Counted from the first letter of the stretch, positions 51,841 to 63,136 are shown. The stretch is 64,000 nt of DNA from Agrypnia vestita (GCA_016648135.1 JADDOH010023624.1:186001-250000), one strand, 5' to 3'. The notes: generated by a model not told the origin, from the sequence alone. Numbers and translations: made by a program.

Positions 51841-52729
51841 TGCTTTCTAGGGCGTAAATTGTATGCACTTTGTTGTGGAGTGTTCTGTTCTTTTACAATA
51901 GAGGTCGCCAGTGTGCAATATGTACTAGTTACGTCGGCGGATTTTACTTATTTACGGATTTTACCGAAATTACAGTTAAATATGTGCAAGTATATTTATT
52001 ATTTATATAAAGCAGTTATTATATTAATAAATCTTTGTGGAAATAAAAAATAAAGTAATTATAATAAGTTAATAATAATAATAATAAATAAAACGAACAT
52101 AAGTTTTTAATTTATTTTAAATAGATAATAATTACTCTTCTCATTCACTTCTTCATTTACTTCTTCTTTTTTTCTACATTAGGTTTATCCTTTTGTTATT
52201 GCATCTATTTATATGTTAACCTGCTCAATTGTAACACCATGTCTGGTTAACACTCATTGAAAACGGATGATCCTGTCTCCTTTACCACACGCCTCGGTCT
52301 AGCTAAAAAGACAGGGAACGTTTTTTATTTTCAAAAAACACTAAATAAATAAATACACCCCTCATCAACACCCCCTGTCAAAACTGTGTAAATAAAAGAA
52401 ATGTATAAATAAAGTAAATGAAAATAAGTAATCATTAACAAATTTAATAATAGTGTTAATTCTATATAATAGACATTTAAAAATTATGTAAATTTGATAG
52501 CAAATAAAAGAAAATATATAAAAGTACTTGAAAATATTTCAATATATGTTCATATAGCTACGAAAATTTTTCCAATTTTGCTCATATCTTGCCTTTTAAA
52601 AGGTTTTGTGAAAATAAAAAATTATATATCATTAAAAATAAATTTAAAAAAAAACAACGCTTATATTTATAATAAATTATCAGCCAAAAATGTTTGCCTC
52701 ACCCTCCAAATAAAAGCAGGTGAAGTTTA
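51841..52729. other. AT-rich stretch, nothing recognised
   Basis: Short ATA repeats at 52069-52087. Frames are Lys/Ile-rich and not gene-like. Confidence 0.45.
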
Positions 52730-52810
52730 AACTTCATCTGTCGATGAGAGATTCTCTTGAAACTTGAGTAGTAAAATACTCGTAGGAGTTTTCAGACCCC
52801 TCGGGTCCCG
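52730..52810 (+). repeat. PLE-like fragment related to 56185-56625
   Basis: AACTTCATCTGTCGATGAGA, GATTCTCTTGAAACTTGAG and TAGTAAAATACTCG match the right end of the repeat near 56563. Confidence 0.4.
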
Positions 52811-53349
52811 GGAAATGTGGCTAGTAGTCAGAGCTAATACCAACGGGTGAAAGACGAACCTCTTTCGTCTTAAAACGTGAGCCTACCAGCTAAGGGAAGG
52901 ATACTCCTGACAGGAAAACCCCTAGTCTTCCAGATTGGGGGCAGGGAAACAACCCCACATCGTAATCGTAAGGCATAACGTTACTCATTTCGTAATTTCA
53001 AGTAAAGCCTTTACTGAAACTATCACTTGAGAAAGCAAGGATCCTCATTGGATGATTATGGTGATATTTGAAGCGAGCCATTGTCGTCGGATTTTCAGTA
53101 ATTAATTTGAAATATCTATGCATAATTTTTTTTTCAGTACTTTTTTCGTCTTTTTTCAGTTAAACTAACTTTGTATACAACCAGTTGAGTTTATACTCAT
53201 ATTTCAATATTATTGGCTATTGTAAATAAAAATGTATCAATAATTTCAATTGACTTGGAAATCGTTTTAAATATTTATGTTTTTTCAACTTAAGGTATTT
53301 TGTTGATACTAGCTTTAATCGTTGCAACAATTCTTCTGAATTACCTGTT
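52811..53349. other. Stretch without recognised feature
   Basis: A balanced block at 52790-52990 is unassigned; the rest is AT-rich. Confidence 0.35.
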
Positions 53350-53450
53350 ATTTCCAAAATTCCCCGAACTCAAATGTCGGAATATCCAAACCTTCTTACG
53401 TACTATAGTGTACATCTACAGATAATATTTCAGGTTTGACACTATAACGT
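53350..53450 (-). repeat. Repeat family E fragment
   Basis: The complement contains ATTTGAGTTCGGGGAATTTT, GGTTTGGATATTCCGACATT and GTTATAGTGTCAAACCTGAA. Confidence 0.55.
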
Positions 53451-54309
53451 ACTCTATGCGGTAACGGAAAACTACGTTTCCTCTACAGAAAACTTGAATT
53501 GAGTTCATCTGTCCCGTTCAAATATGCAACTATGGCGCCACTAATCAAAGCACTACAAATTACAAACATGCATACTTTGATATTCGGTTCTGACGAAATA
53601 TTTTGACTTCAGTACATTTATGTAACGCAAAAAACTATAAATCTTTCAACTTTTGCTTTTATGTAGGCAATATTTTTTTAATTGACAATTATTTTTTTTA
53701 TCGAAATGTTAAATGCGCAATTGTACGGCCGATTGTCAGTTGTTATTTTATTGGCATGTTTTTCAAAATTATTGATTTGGTCAAGTTGATTTTTTCAATT
53801 ATTTATTAACTGTACGAATACAGATGTTTTCCTACGTTCGAAAAATAGTCATACAAACTGTATGTTCTTCAAATATGGAAAATAATAATAAATATATATA
53901 CGCGGAAGTTTCTTTATTCTACAAAAATAAACTATCAATATCACAGACACATCAGGCATCAGCTTTGATGTTGGACCCTGCAATGGTATCCGAAACGTCG
54001 GCCAAAAAGGGCGTAAAGACACGGCATGATACTCCATCAAACACAAACAAACGGGATATGTATCTGGTTTCGTATACTGTTCTGTATTCCTGTTACCTTC
54101 AAAGCTCTGGTGGTATTTTCGTCCCCTTTCCTCGTTCTGACTCATTCGTTCCACATGCCCACACGCATTCCTTTTGCGACCTCTCTTGATCCTGTTCACT
54201 GATATAAATATATTTATTATGTTTGCTGCGACGATCTTTACAGTTGTAGAAACTTAGTATATTCGTTTTTAAACCAAATTATTGACAAACAGACATTTCA
54301 CCACGAATT
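53451..54309. other. Stretch without recognised gene
   Basis: Frames over 53824-54199 on both strands have no recognised product. A phrase at 53992-54010 (ATCCGAAACGTCGGCC) recalls the GAAACGTC part of the PLE repeats but lacks the core. Confidence 0.35.
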
Positions 54310-55110
54310 TTGGCGGCATATTTCATTCGGCCATATTCCGAAAATAGCAATATTTTGATCTTAAGATTGTTATCCCAACACTTTATAGACGAGAATAAAA
54401 ATATAAAATAAACGAGACTTAGGTATACGTCGGTGTTTATTTCTTTCAGTTTTTACTTGAGAGAGAGCGTGACAAAGAAGTACGTGACGGTTATCCATCA
54501 AACGTCAAAATAAAAATACGAGTCCAATGCGATAATGACAATTTTGCCATAATTTTACATAAGGACGCTGTGGAAGAAGAAATTAATGAGTGCATGTGGA
54601 ATAATCTTTTTTCTACAAGCTTTAAATACAGTATTAGTACTTATTTCATTTGGGAAAATTTATTTGGGGTTTCCGATGTCTGCAATGTCTTTAGAAAAGG
54701 GATTTATAATTTCTCCAATGCAAACTAAACCTCACAATTCTCGTGTTTCGACTAAAATTACAGAAAATCAGTAGGTACTAATGCTGTATTCAAAGCTTAT
54801 AGAAAAAAGATTATTCCGTTTGCACTTATTAATTTCTTCTTCCACAGCGTCCTGATGTAAAATTATGGCAAAATTGTCATTCTCGCATTGGACCATAGAA
54901 AAGAGAAATATCATTGGACTCGTATTTATTTTTGACTTTTGACGGATAACCGTCATGTATTTCTTTCTCCCTCTGTCCACACCACCGACGTACACCTACG
55001 TCTCGTTTATTTATTTATTTATTCTCGTCTGTTAAGTATTGAGATAAAGATCTTAAGATCACAATGTTGCTATTTTCGGAATACGGTCGAATATGCTTCA
55101 TTCAATGCTG
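54310..55110. mobile_element. Long inverted repeat (arms about 330 bp)
   Basis: Left arm blocks ATTCCGAAAATAGCAATATT, TTTTGATCTTAAGAT, GACGAGAATAAAAATATAAA, GACGGTTATCCATCAAACGT, AATGACAATTTTGCCATAAT and AGGACGCTGTGGAAGAAGAA reappear inverted at 55075, 55040, 55020, 54945, 54875 and 54850. The spacer is about 120 bp. Both arms encode the same peptide NDNFAIIL, then DAVEEEIN. This is either a foldback transposon or an inverted duplication of a once-coding sequence. Confidence 0.65.
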
Positions 55111-55169
55111 GAATAGTTTTTCTATTTTCAGTGGGCGAGCTCGAATTGTCACGTTAAATTTCTAATTCC

Positions 55170-55559
55170 TCCCTTAATTGTCCAGGTCGGGAATTATAAT
55201 CCAAAGGGCAGACATGCGCGACGGCAATCCTATTTTCGTAGCACAAAAGCCTCGGCTTATTTCGTAAATAGAGGGATCACATTTGGGACTTGCTCGTATT
55301 TTTAGATTTTTAAAATTGTTTAACGGTGCAAAGCGCGAAAGTAAATGTCAAAACGAGAGGCTAGAAAAAGACACGTAGTACATTTCCCAAGCGAAAGTTT
55401 TTTGTGATGAAAGTGTCAGTGTGGCAGTATTTAAAAGTAAATCAACAGAAAGTGTCATGTACCTCGTTGGTCGACATTTAAAATCCATTACAGGGTCACC
55501 GTATTTTGGTAATAAAGCAATAATTAATTTTTTTTAAGCTGCGTATTGACCCATATTAA
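55170..55559. other. Unique stretch with balanced composition
   Basis: CAGACATGCGCGACGGCAAT and nearby sequence are not repeated in the window. No product recognised. Confidence 0.3.
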
Positions 55560-55952
55560 TCTATACTAATATATAAATAGGTAAAGTTTGTAAGTTTGGA
55601 TGTAGGAGGTAATCTCCGAAACTACTCATCCGATTTCAAAAATTATTTCACCAATATTTAGAATGGACTTTCAGGGTGGACATAGGCTGTATATTATCCC
55701 GTTAAAATAAAAGGTATTTTCGTGGTGACCTATTTTATAACTAAAGTCGACGTAAAAATGGTCGAGCAATGCTTTTTTATGAACTCTGCCTTAATGGTAA
55801 GAGATTTTTAAATGATTTATAAAGAGATGTTGTAAAACTCAAAAGGTTCTATAAAAAAGTCGGCGACGACATGTATCTATTTGTTAAAATTGTAAAAATA
55901 TGACTAAAAGTTACGAAAAATCTACGCGTGCAAAGTCGCGCTGGTAAGCTAG
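55560..55952 (+). mobile_element. Non-autonomous Helitron with complete ends
   Basis: It starts TCTATACTAATATATAAATA (after A) and ends CTACGCGTGCAAAGTCGCGC with a CGCG/CGCG stem, then TGGTAAGCTAG followed by T. Target A/T, 5' TC, 3' hairpin and CTAG are the Helitron hallmarks. Related copies lie at 7150-7690 and 37804-38124. There is no Rep/helicase ORF in 393 bp. Confidence 0.8.
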
Positions 55953-56184
55953 TGTTGCAATAGGGAAGTTACAGAAGTAGCATTATTGTACTAAATAAGA
56001 ATTACCGAAATACCGATACTTCGAAACTTGGGCCCTCAACCCTCCTGGGATAAGGCGACGAAAGTGATGATGATGATAATTAAAATAAAAATCACATTTT
56101 TATATTTTTAATGTATCCACCTAAACGTTTGAAAATATGATCATTTGAAAAGATAAAATATGTTATCTTTACTTGAGTTTAATT
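55953..56184. other. Stretch without recognised feature
   Basis: Nothing recognised. Confidence 0.35.
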
Positions 56185-56625
56185 ATAATTTTATACCCGA
56201 GTTTCGAGATTATCAGAATCTCTCATGGAGAGGTGAAGTATTAATTAATAATAGTAAAAACACACTTTTAAAAATATCAGCATAAGACTTAAAGAGCATC
56301 GTTGTTGTCTCACTATTGATAACTTTTCTGATAACCACATCATGGATCATTATTTTCATTTATTTACAATTATTTGGCAATTGTTACTCAGGAACTCAAT
56401 TTGCTTTACAATATTACTTTAACTTTCTCCTCTCTCCTTTCAACATTCCCGTTACAAACATATTTTTACCAGTAACTCAAGCTCATTTTGTCAGTACATT
56501 AACAATTAACTATTTGTATTTCCAAGTAAAAAACTATGTATATATGAAGTTAGTCAGTTTAATACTTCATCTGTCAATGAGAGATTCTGATACTCTAGAA
56601 ACTCGAGTAGCTAAATGTAAATAAA
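56185..56625. mobile_element. PLE-like element with inverted ends
   Basis: GAGTTTCGAGATTATCAGAA, with TCTCTCATGGAGAGGTGAAG (56199-56240), is inverted relative to ACTTCATCTGTCAATGAGAG and TCTAGAAACTCGAG (56567-56611). The left end, read in reverse, has ATGA, a perfect GAGATT/AATCTC helix and GAAAC. The first core bases differ from the hammerhead consensus. The 102-codon frame inside has no recognised domain. Confidence 0.45.
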
Positions 56626-57429
56626 TAATAAAATTTATATTTTCAACCCAATTTAATGATCATCACGAATAATCTCTACAACGTTTAAGCCAAATCCATT
56701 AATAATATGATTAGATTAATTTATATTGCTTCGAATGTCATAGAAGTCAGATTAATAAATGACAACTTTTATTTGGCATTATATGATTGATACTGCTACT
56801 GAAATTAAACTTCGTTCATATTTTTATTACTCCTGCAATTGTCCTTCTATCTACTTCTTCTAGACTTTCCTTGAACTTTCAGATCTACCTGTCCTTAAAT
56901 TTTTAGCCATTCTGTAGTCATTCTCTATATATACACTCAAACATTTGGCTCAAATATATTTCCATACTCCTCTTCCGTCAAAATCCTTGGCTTGATTTTC
57001 TCAGTATTCAAATGATAATATAATGTGTACCGATAATTATTATTATAAGACTTTAAAGTCGGCCTATCACGCCTTTAATAAAGTGAATGTATAATTTATT
57101 TATTTATGCAAGCTGAAATAATATAACAGCATAATTATTTATGTCTAAATAGAGTCAGCCAATAGAGTGACAGCGCAGGCGCCAGGGTTAAGTGATACGA
57201 TAATAGGCGCCGTCTGGTATTGTGAAGAGGACATAGAATGCACAGATTGCCTTCCTTCGTCCTTGGCTCGAAGAATGCTCAGCGTAGGAAGAGAACCAAC
57301 TCACAGTTGTGTTTTGATAGTAAATTTATCGTTGTAGTTAATGGATTCCACGAGTGAGGTTGCGATGTTATTCTGACCGTTTTCCAAGTATAGGGTATTT
57401 ATTATTTATCTTAATAATTTAGTTCCACA
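56626..57429. other. Stretch without recognised gene
   Basis: A balanced segment around 57150-57330 (GCGCAGGCGCCAGGGTTAAG) is unassigned. Confidence 0.35.
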
Positions 57430-57745
57430 CGTAATGTTGTGTGGGCTTATATATGATTTCACTTGGACATGTTGCATTCCATCTAATCATTTAAAAGTTT
57501 TTATAATATAATTTTTGCACTTCAGTTTAAACCTCCTTATATTCCCCATGTTTTGAATTTCCCTTGGCAGGCTATCGAAGATTTTTATACCTTTATACAT
57601 CATACAATTTTGTGAGGTGTTTTTCTTTTTCTTTGGTAGTCTTATGTTGTCGCTTCCTCTTGTATTGTAGGAATGAAAATCCTTATTCAGCTTCATACTG
57701 TCATCAAATAGTATAGGTTATGTATATTTATATTTATAGCATAGG
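57430..57745 (-). pseudogene. LINE ORF2 C-terminal fragment (CR1/Jockey-like)
   Basis: The minus-strand frame 57487-57696 reads DFHSYNTRGSDNIRLPKKKK, NTSQNCMMYKGIKIFDSLPR, EIQNMGNIRRFKLKCKNYII. H-x-Y-N-T-R...I-R-L-P...Y-x-G-I-K-I/L-x-N/D-x-L-P-x-E-I is the usual ending of several insect LINE ORF2 proteins. The Met at 57696 is internal to the original protein. Only the last about 70 residues survive; endonuclease and reverse transcriptase are missing. Confidence 0.65.
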
Positions 57746-57879
57746 TTAAGTATTTTTTATCTTATTACCAAGTAAAGGGTAAGTATTTCCTTGTATAGGG
57801 AGGTCCCTCTGTTACGCCGGATTTAATTTTAATATGAAACACACCTACTAAGTGTTTAATTGGGCAATTTTTATATATT

Positions 57880-58520
57880 TATAAAGTAAACATATTGAGA
57901 TTAATTGTGTCAGGAAATCCAGGAAACGAATATGTGAATAAATTAGCCAAAGATGCCACAATTTCGTGTATTCACCCACAGCGTTTCTACTGCCCAGTGA
58001 ATGATAGGCTGAATAGTGTTAAAAAGCGATGTCATTGTGGAATGATACAAGTGATCACAAGGGAAAGCATTTAAAAAGTATACATACAAATATTCCTAGC
58101 AAACCCTTGTTCAGTAATAAAAAGCTTTCCAAAAGAACTCCATAATCTCTAGAATGAGAATTGGCCATTGTCTAGTAGCTGCTCATTTATTCAGGTTGAA
58201 CATAGTGGACAGTCTGATATGCGAGTGTGGTTTGGAGGAGAAGATTTTTGATCACACGTTTTTTGCCTGCCCATTGCGGAACTCTAATACCCATTAAAAT
58301 GAGCTGATCGAGGCTAAATTTCAACTCCCAGCCAATATTCTCCATCTTCTTGCTATGAACTCACCTAATCTGATAACATCAAAAGTCTTGTTAGTAAATG
58401 ACATAAATTTATAATTAATCATACCCTTTCTTAACAACATCTCATATATAAATTGTAAAATGGAAAAAATCGCTCTTTAAGGGCGGATTGCCTAATTTTA
58501 AGAAGAAGAAGAAGAGATAA
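57880..58520 (+). pseudogene. I/Jockey-type LINE 3' part with RNase H remnant
   Basis: From 57913 GNPGNEYVNKLAKDA matches the last RNase H motif (G-x-x-G-N-E-x-A-D-x-L-A-K). After frameshifts, 58150-58272 encodes RMRIGHCLVAAHLFRLN, IVDSLICECGLEEKIFD and HTFFACP, the Cys-rich ending (C-x-C...H...C) of such ORF2 proteins. The 3' end AGGGCGGATTGCCTAATTTT leads into a GAA microsatellite tail (58499-58515). Several frame breaks make it inactive. Confidence 0.7.
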
Positions 58521-58765
58521 TTGTGGTGTTGACCAAATGCCCGCCGCGACTGTGTTGGCATACCCTGACCCATTTGATAACATTTTTGAACATATTTGTC
58601 AGGTAGTTCCCGCATAAATTTCAGCAATAAAACATTGAATTACCGCTTTTAGTTCAGGAATTGTTTGTGATTTGCTAGCATAGATCGTGGAGTTTACAAA
58701 ACCTCAAAGGAAAAAATCGCATCGCGTCAAGCAGCAAAAGGATGGAGGTGAAGGACTTAAATGAG
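58521..58765. other. Stretch without recognised feature
   Basis: Nothing recognised. Confidence 0.35.
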
Positions 58766-59193
58766 TTAATGTATATTATGGATGTCTCACAGAGACGAAA
58801 CTGTATTTTTATTATTATTATTATTATTATGGGAAAGTAGGTATAGAAGTCATTTACGGTGTATATCGGACTTACGACCGATCGTATGGTAGGCTTAAGT
58901 GATCACTTTATACATATGTAACGTTCGCCATTTCCACCATGATAGAATATACCATGTCTTACTAATTTTTGAAAGTTGTATATATTTGGATTATATAACA
59001 CACATCACATACGTGTTGTAACAACCTATTATACCGGCCTATGACAGCCATTTTCCTTCCCCCTACATCCCCACAGATGTCGCTAATTATTTTCCATATC
59101 GTTAATGTCAATCAATGACTTCTATACCTACTTTCCCATAATAATAATAAAAACACAGTTTCGTCTCTGTGAGACATCCATAATATACATTAA
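58766..59193. mobile_element. Repeat B derivative with about 85-bp inverted ends
   Basis: TTAATGTATATTATGGATGT, CTCACAGAGACGAAACTGT, a TTA microsatellite and GGGAAAGTAGGTATAGAAGT (58766-58854) reappear inverted at 59114-59193. The left TTA run is about twice as long as the right. Internal B blocks (GATCACTTTATAC, AATTTTTGAAAGTTGTATAT) lie next to the left arm. Confidence 0.65.
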
Positions 59194-59837
59194 TTGATTA
59201 ATGATGTCTCTGTGACAAGAAATCCAGTACTACCGTTCTGAAAGATTTGAACAAACACAAAAATATTCTGACTTTAGTGAGAATTCCTTGTAAACTGGTC
59301 TTGCTAATGTTCAATTGTTGAGGACGATAAACTGTTTATGTTCCTGGATACTCATCGATACTTTCAATAACGACTACAATACTTCAGCTAACCACGCACA
59401 GGATGAGGACGCGGTTGTTTATAATTAAACTAGTTTTTTCGATATTTTTAAATTATTCTTCGAATGGTAGACTCATTAATTGAAATATGTAGGTGTACCA
59501 AGAATTACAGGAACTTTTCGAAAGGTATCAGCATAATTTTCGCCAAATTTTAAAATTATTTTAGCAATTAAAAATTGTTATTCTTATAGCGATCCATTTT
59601 TAATAACTTCAATGGCAGAAAATGACAAATGTCAAACATTAGGATTGCCAAATATAATATCAAAGAATTGTGGGATATTTAAATGCGGCGTACCCGATGG
59701 GCCACCTTATAGAAATAGTTTTAATTTAAAACTCTATTTATAAAAATGCTCTATTCAGTGACAGTAGTGGACGCTTATTGTGTTTTTCATCTCTAATATT
59801 TATTATCTATGACAACTGTCAAAGTGACATAAATATG
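59194..59837. other. Stretch without recognised feature
   Basis: Nothing recognised. Confidence 0.35.
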
Positions 59838-60050
59838 CAGGGTGTAACAGAGCTAGTCCACAATACTTTACTTGTGGGCGGGTCTAAGTTATAAGTCGAA
59901 AATGTTCAAGCAACAAAGTCCTATTATCAATAGTTATCGACCTCGAAGTTCGTTTTTTCTTAAAACATAACTGACTTATCTTCTAAACTGTTAAGTTACT
60001 CTGGTAGCATTGAAGAGTAACTTACTAACATAACTCTCGAAAGAATTGTA
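59838..60050. repeat. Foldback family C, left-arm fragment
   Basis: GCAGGGTGTAACAGAG, AAGTCGAAAATGTTCAAGCA and TTATCAATAGTTATCGACCT are diverged parts of one arm. The second arm is absent. Confidence 0.45.
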
Positions 60051-60129
60051 AAATATAAAAAATATAATTGAACTGAGTAATAAGTACCTATGTTTTCCAT
60101 CAATTTAAAAAAATTTCCAATGCTATCTA

Positions 60130-60640
60130 ACTAACTAACCATCACGCCGTTACCCCACCCCCAGGGGTAAGCCGAGAGGATAGAACGCCACATTCTTCTA
60201 TCTTTTCATACCACTTATGCTTCGAATATTCTTACATTTTCTCATGCATGTTCTACGGTTGTTGAAGTTTTTAACATCCTCCAGTATTTGTAGTATCTGA
60301 TCATGACAGGTCTTTCGCGGACGCCCTCCGTTTCTGCTGCCTTCGACACTCGCCTCACGTATTTTCTTAACTATCCTTTCTTCACTCATACTTTCCATTC
60401 TACCAAAACTTCTCAGTGATTCTTTCTTTCTTTATTCTGTCTGCCACGCTACAGCCAGTATTGTCTTATAATTTGTTCATTCCTCACTCTATCGACCAAA
60501 GATTTTCTACACAAGTGCCTTGGCGAGCGTATTTTCACCACATTCAGTCAACTTTCATTACTTTTTCGCCAATTACAGGCTTCACTTCCATGCATTAGAG
60601 TTGGCAGAGTTGCATTCAGAGCAACATTTACCATCAAATA
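60130..60640 (-). pseudogene. LINE ORF2 C-terminal fragment (WFGHVERM family)
   Basis: In reverse, pieces read EACNWRKSNESRLNVVKIRS, VDRVRNEQI, MESMSEERIVKKIREASVEG, SRNGGRPRKTCHDQILQILE and NNRRTCMRKCKN, followed by a decayed end. The nucleotide tail matches CATCACGCCGTTACCCCACC. It reaches further upstream than the other copies, to the region just after the reverse transcriptase. Frameshifts separate the pieces. Confidence 0.65.
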
Positions 60641-60939
60641 GTTTTGTTTCAAATACCACTCCTATTTCACTACAGTTATCTCATGGCAAGTTGTATTAAT
60701 CAAGAGTAAGTTAAAAAACATTTAAAAAAATATTTTTTTAAATAGATTACAGAGTTCTGTCGCTGATGGAGGTAAAGCGCCCACGCTTTTATTTAGAAAG
60801 TGAGTAAAAGATGTTTTGGGAGAAAATTTATTTTTTTACTTTTTAGTCTTAATGTTACCCAGCAGAGAAAATCACAAAAAACTGGCGCCATCTTTTGGTG
60901 AACTTTTTAATTAATTTCCCATATAAAACTTTCATTTTT
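60641..60939. other. Stretch without recognised feature
   Basis: Nothing recognised. Confidence 0.35.
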
Positions 60940-61310
60940 TTATTTTTTATTTATTAAATACAAACCATTATATATTTACATATTTGATACATAAAATAAA
61001 ATTAAGTACATAAATGTTATCATTGTATCTCCAAAAAGAGACTAACTCTTGTGTCTGGAGAGGGAGTTTCACTTTATATATATATAAATAAAAAATTTTA
61101 GTACATAAATATATAAAGAAGAAAATAAATTACATATATGAGATAATTAATGCATAAAGCAAAGTAAAGTAGATAGTACATAAATATATATAATAAGAAA
61201 AAAAGTTACATAACATGAGATAATTAATGCATAAAGTAAAGTAAAATAAATAGTACATAAATATATATAAGCAGAAAAAAGTTACATAGTCTGCTATAAT
61301 TTATGCATTT
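60940..61310 (-). repeat. LINE-like tail with 76-bp tandem repeat
   Basis: A T-rich start (TTATTTTTTATTTATTAAAT) resembles other reverse LINE tails. Units beginning TAGTACATAAATATATA start at 61099, 61174 and 61251 and share ATGAGATAATTAATGCATAA. The array is 2.6 units. Confidence 0.55.
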
Positions 61311-61394
61311 ATGTGGGAAAAACAATTAATTATTATTATTATTTATTAAAAATTCATTACTTATGTTGAATTAATTGATTAATTAGTGAATCTG

Positions 61395-61510
61395 ATTTGA
61401 ATTGATTCACGTATTATCATCGATAATACATCTGTGCAAAATTTTAGCTCGATTGGACATTAGGAAACGGGTGAAATATCGATTATAAGATTTCGTCCAC
61501 ACAGACACAT
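61395..61510 (-). repeat. Repeat family D fragment
   Basis: TGTGCAAAATTTTAGCTCGA, TTGGACATTAGGAAACGGGT and ATATCGATTATAAGA are diverged from the central block at 37370-37430. Confidence 0.4.
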
Positions 61511-61559
61511 TTTCAATTTTTTTCTATTTCAATTTAATTTCTGTAAAAAATTAACTGTA

Positions 61560-61960
61560 ATAACTAATGTAACTTCAATTGGTGCTCCCTGATGATGAAG
61601 AACTTGTAGCGAACCCAACTACAAAGCAACTTCCGCCTTCCCAGGAGGCTGTGGCCGCAGGATCCGCATCCGAAGCTGCCGGAAACAGCCGATCTGCATA
61701 TTTGATGCATAAATAGAGTTCACTACCTCCGTGTGTGCGGATTTCTTTATTAACAACGCATTATATCGCGGACTCTTTTATACGTAAATGTCAGAGTTCG
61801 TGATGCAACGAGAATTTTCGACCAGTTTCTCCATATTTCTAGTATTTAATGGTATCTCCTAGAATAGTGTAGTTGATTCCAGATTCATGCAGACTGTTCG
61901 TTAGACTTCGATAATGCGTAGTTATCATCGTTTTTAGATTCTTTAGACGATAATACATAT
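61560..61960 (+). repeat. LTR-like repeat H with possible ORF end
   Basis: 61790-61900 is similar to 27265-27400 (TTTCTCCATATTTCTAGT; GTTGATTCCAGATTCATGCA). Upstream, a frame DDEELVANPTTKQLPPSQEA ends in a stop before TAGAGTTCACTACCTCCGTG. This could be the end of a retroelement protein followed by its LTR. No protease, reverse transcriptase or integrase motif is visible. Confidence 0.35.
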
Positions 61961-62001
61961 GATCTGAGATAAAATAACAAAATTCATCAATATTATTTAT
62001 A

Positions 62002-63114
62002 TTAGGTCCTTACATATGAAATTGACGTTTAGTATGGGAGGAACATAAAGTCGATTTTTTTTTATTATAATATATTTATTTAATCAAAGTATGTACCATT
62101 GCTATCTATGCACTTTTGCCATCTCATAGGTAGTTCATCGATCCCTTTACTAAAAAAACCATTCGGAAGGGAATCAATAAAATCTTTGAAGGCGGTTTGG
62201 ACTGCCCCATCGGAGTTGAATTTTTTCCTTTGCAAGAAGTTATCCAAATTTCGAAAAAAATGGTAATCTGTTGGGGCAAGGTCCGGAGAGTACGGTGGAT
62301 GTCTTAGACATTCCAATTGAAGCTCCTCTAATTTGGTAGCCGTCTGTTGTGCAGTGTGTGGTCTAGCGTTGTCATGAAGCAGCAGTGGCCTAGAGCGATT
62401 AACCAGCCTCGGTTGTTTAACAGCTAGCTTTTCCATCATGGTTTGCAGTTGCTGACAATAGACATCTGCCGTAATCGTCTGGCCAGATTTAAGAAAGCTG
62501 TAGTGAACGACACCAGCACTAGTCCACCAAACGCTCACAAGTAACTCGCGTTTGTTGATTTGCTTCACTCAATTCGTGAGGTACCCACCTTTCAAGCTTT
62601 TTCACCTTACCAATTTGCTTCAAGTGGATTAAAACAGTTTTATCACTAACACCGCAGCCTGCAGCTAACTCGGATGTGGTTTGCGATGGATCCGCTTCCA
62701 CAATAGCCTTCAATTCTTCATTATCAACTTTGGTCTCCGGCCGTCCACGGGGCTTGTTCTGCAGGTCGAAATTTCCAGAACGAAAACGTTGGAACCAAAA
62801 ACGCACTGTGTTTTCTTTTGCGGCACCGTCGCCATACACATCATTAATCCTTCGAGCCGTTTCTGCAGCACTGGTGCCACGGTGGAACTCGTACTCGTAA
62901 ATAACGCGATATTTCAAGTTTTTCATTTTGTAAACTGAGTCTCGCAAAGAAAAAAACAATTGAGGAAAAAACAAATGAATTATAATTTTCAAAACACAAA
63001 TACATGAGTAAATAGCTGTAAAAATTTGGATTTGGAATTCCTAACCAAAGAGAAGATATTTGAGATCAAATTTGCCAGTACGGTAAAACGTCAATTTCAT
63101 ATGTAAGGACCTAA
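62002..63114 (-). mobile_element. Mariner transposon, internally deleted
   Basis: Perfect 28-bp terminal inverted repeats begin TTAGGTCCTTACATATGAAA (62002) and end TTTCATATGTAAGGACCTAA (63114). TA flanks lie at 62000-62001 and 63115-63116. The 1113-bp element encodes a transposase on the minus strand with a deletion. Identical repeats suggest fairly recent activity. Confidence 0.9.
62080..62926 (-). pseudogene. Mariner transposase, deletion removes first catalytic Asp
   Basis: The true start is the Met at 62926 (MKNLKYRVIYEYEFHRGTSA); upstream in-frame codons lie outside the usual protein. The N-terminal half has both helix-turn-helix units (VRFWFQRFRSGNF, GVSDKTVLIHLKQI) and WVPHELSEANQQTR. 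Near 62540 the frame shifts from ...NQQTRV to LVSVWWTSAGVVHYSF. The segment that should contain TGDEKW and the first Asp is missing, about 65-70 codons. The C-terminal half keeps HDNARPH and YSPDLAPTDYHFF with 34 residues between the two Asp, then WQKCIDSNGTYFD. The enzyme is therefore inactive, though the ends could be mobilised in trans. Confidence 0.9.
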
Positions 63115-63136
63115 TATTTAAAGCATGAAGTTTGTG

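Noticed and set aside
53960..54010. Another hammerhead-like motif (ATCCGAAACGTCGGCC)
   Set aside because: Only the GAAACGTC part is present; core and helix II are missing.
56185..56625. Hammerhead motif in the PLE-like repeat (ATGA, GAGATT/AATCTC, GAAAC)
   Set aside because: The conserved CUG of the core is replaced in all three copies (21.3, 52.7, 56.2/56.6 kb), so it does not meet the consensus.
61560..61720. Retroelement protein end (DDEELVANPTTK...)
   Set aside because: Kept only as a possibility within repeat H; no reverse transcriptase, protease or integrase motif confirms it.
62676..62938. Plus-strand frames in the mariner
   Set aside because: Antisense shadows of the transposase N-terminal half.
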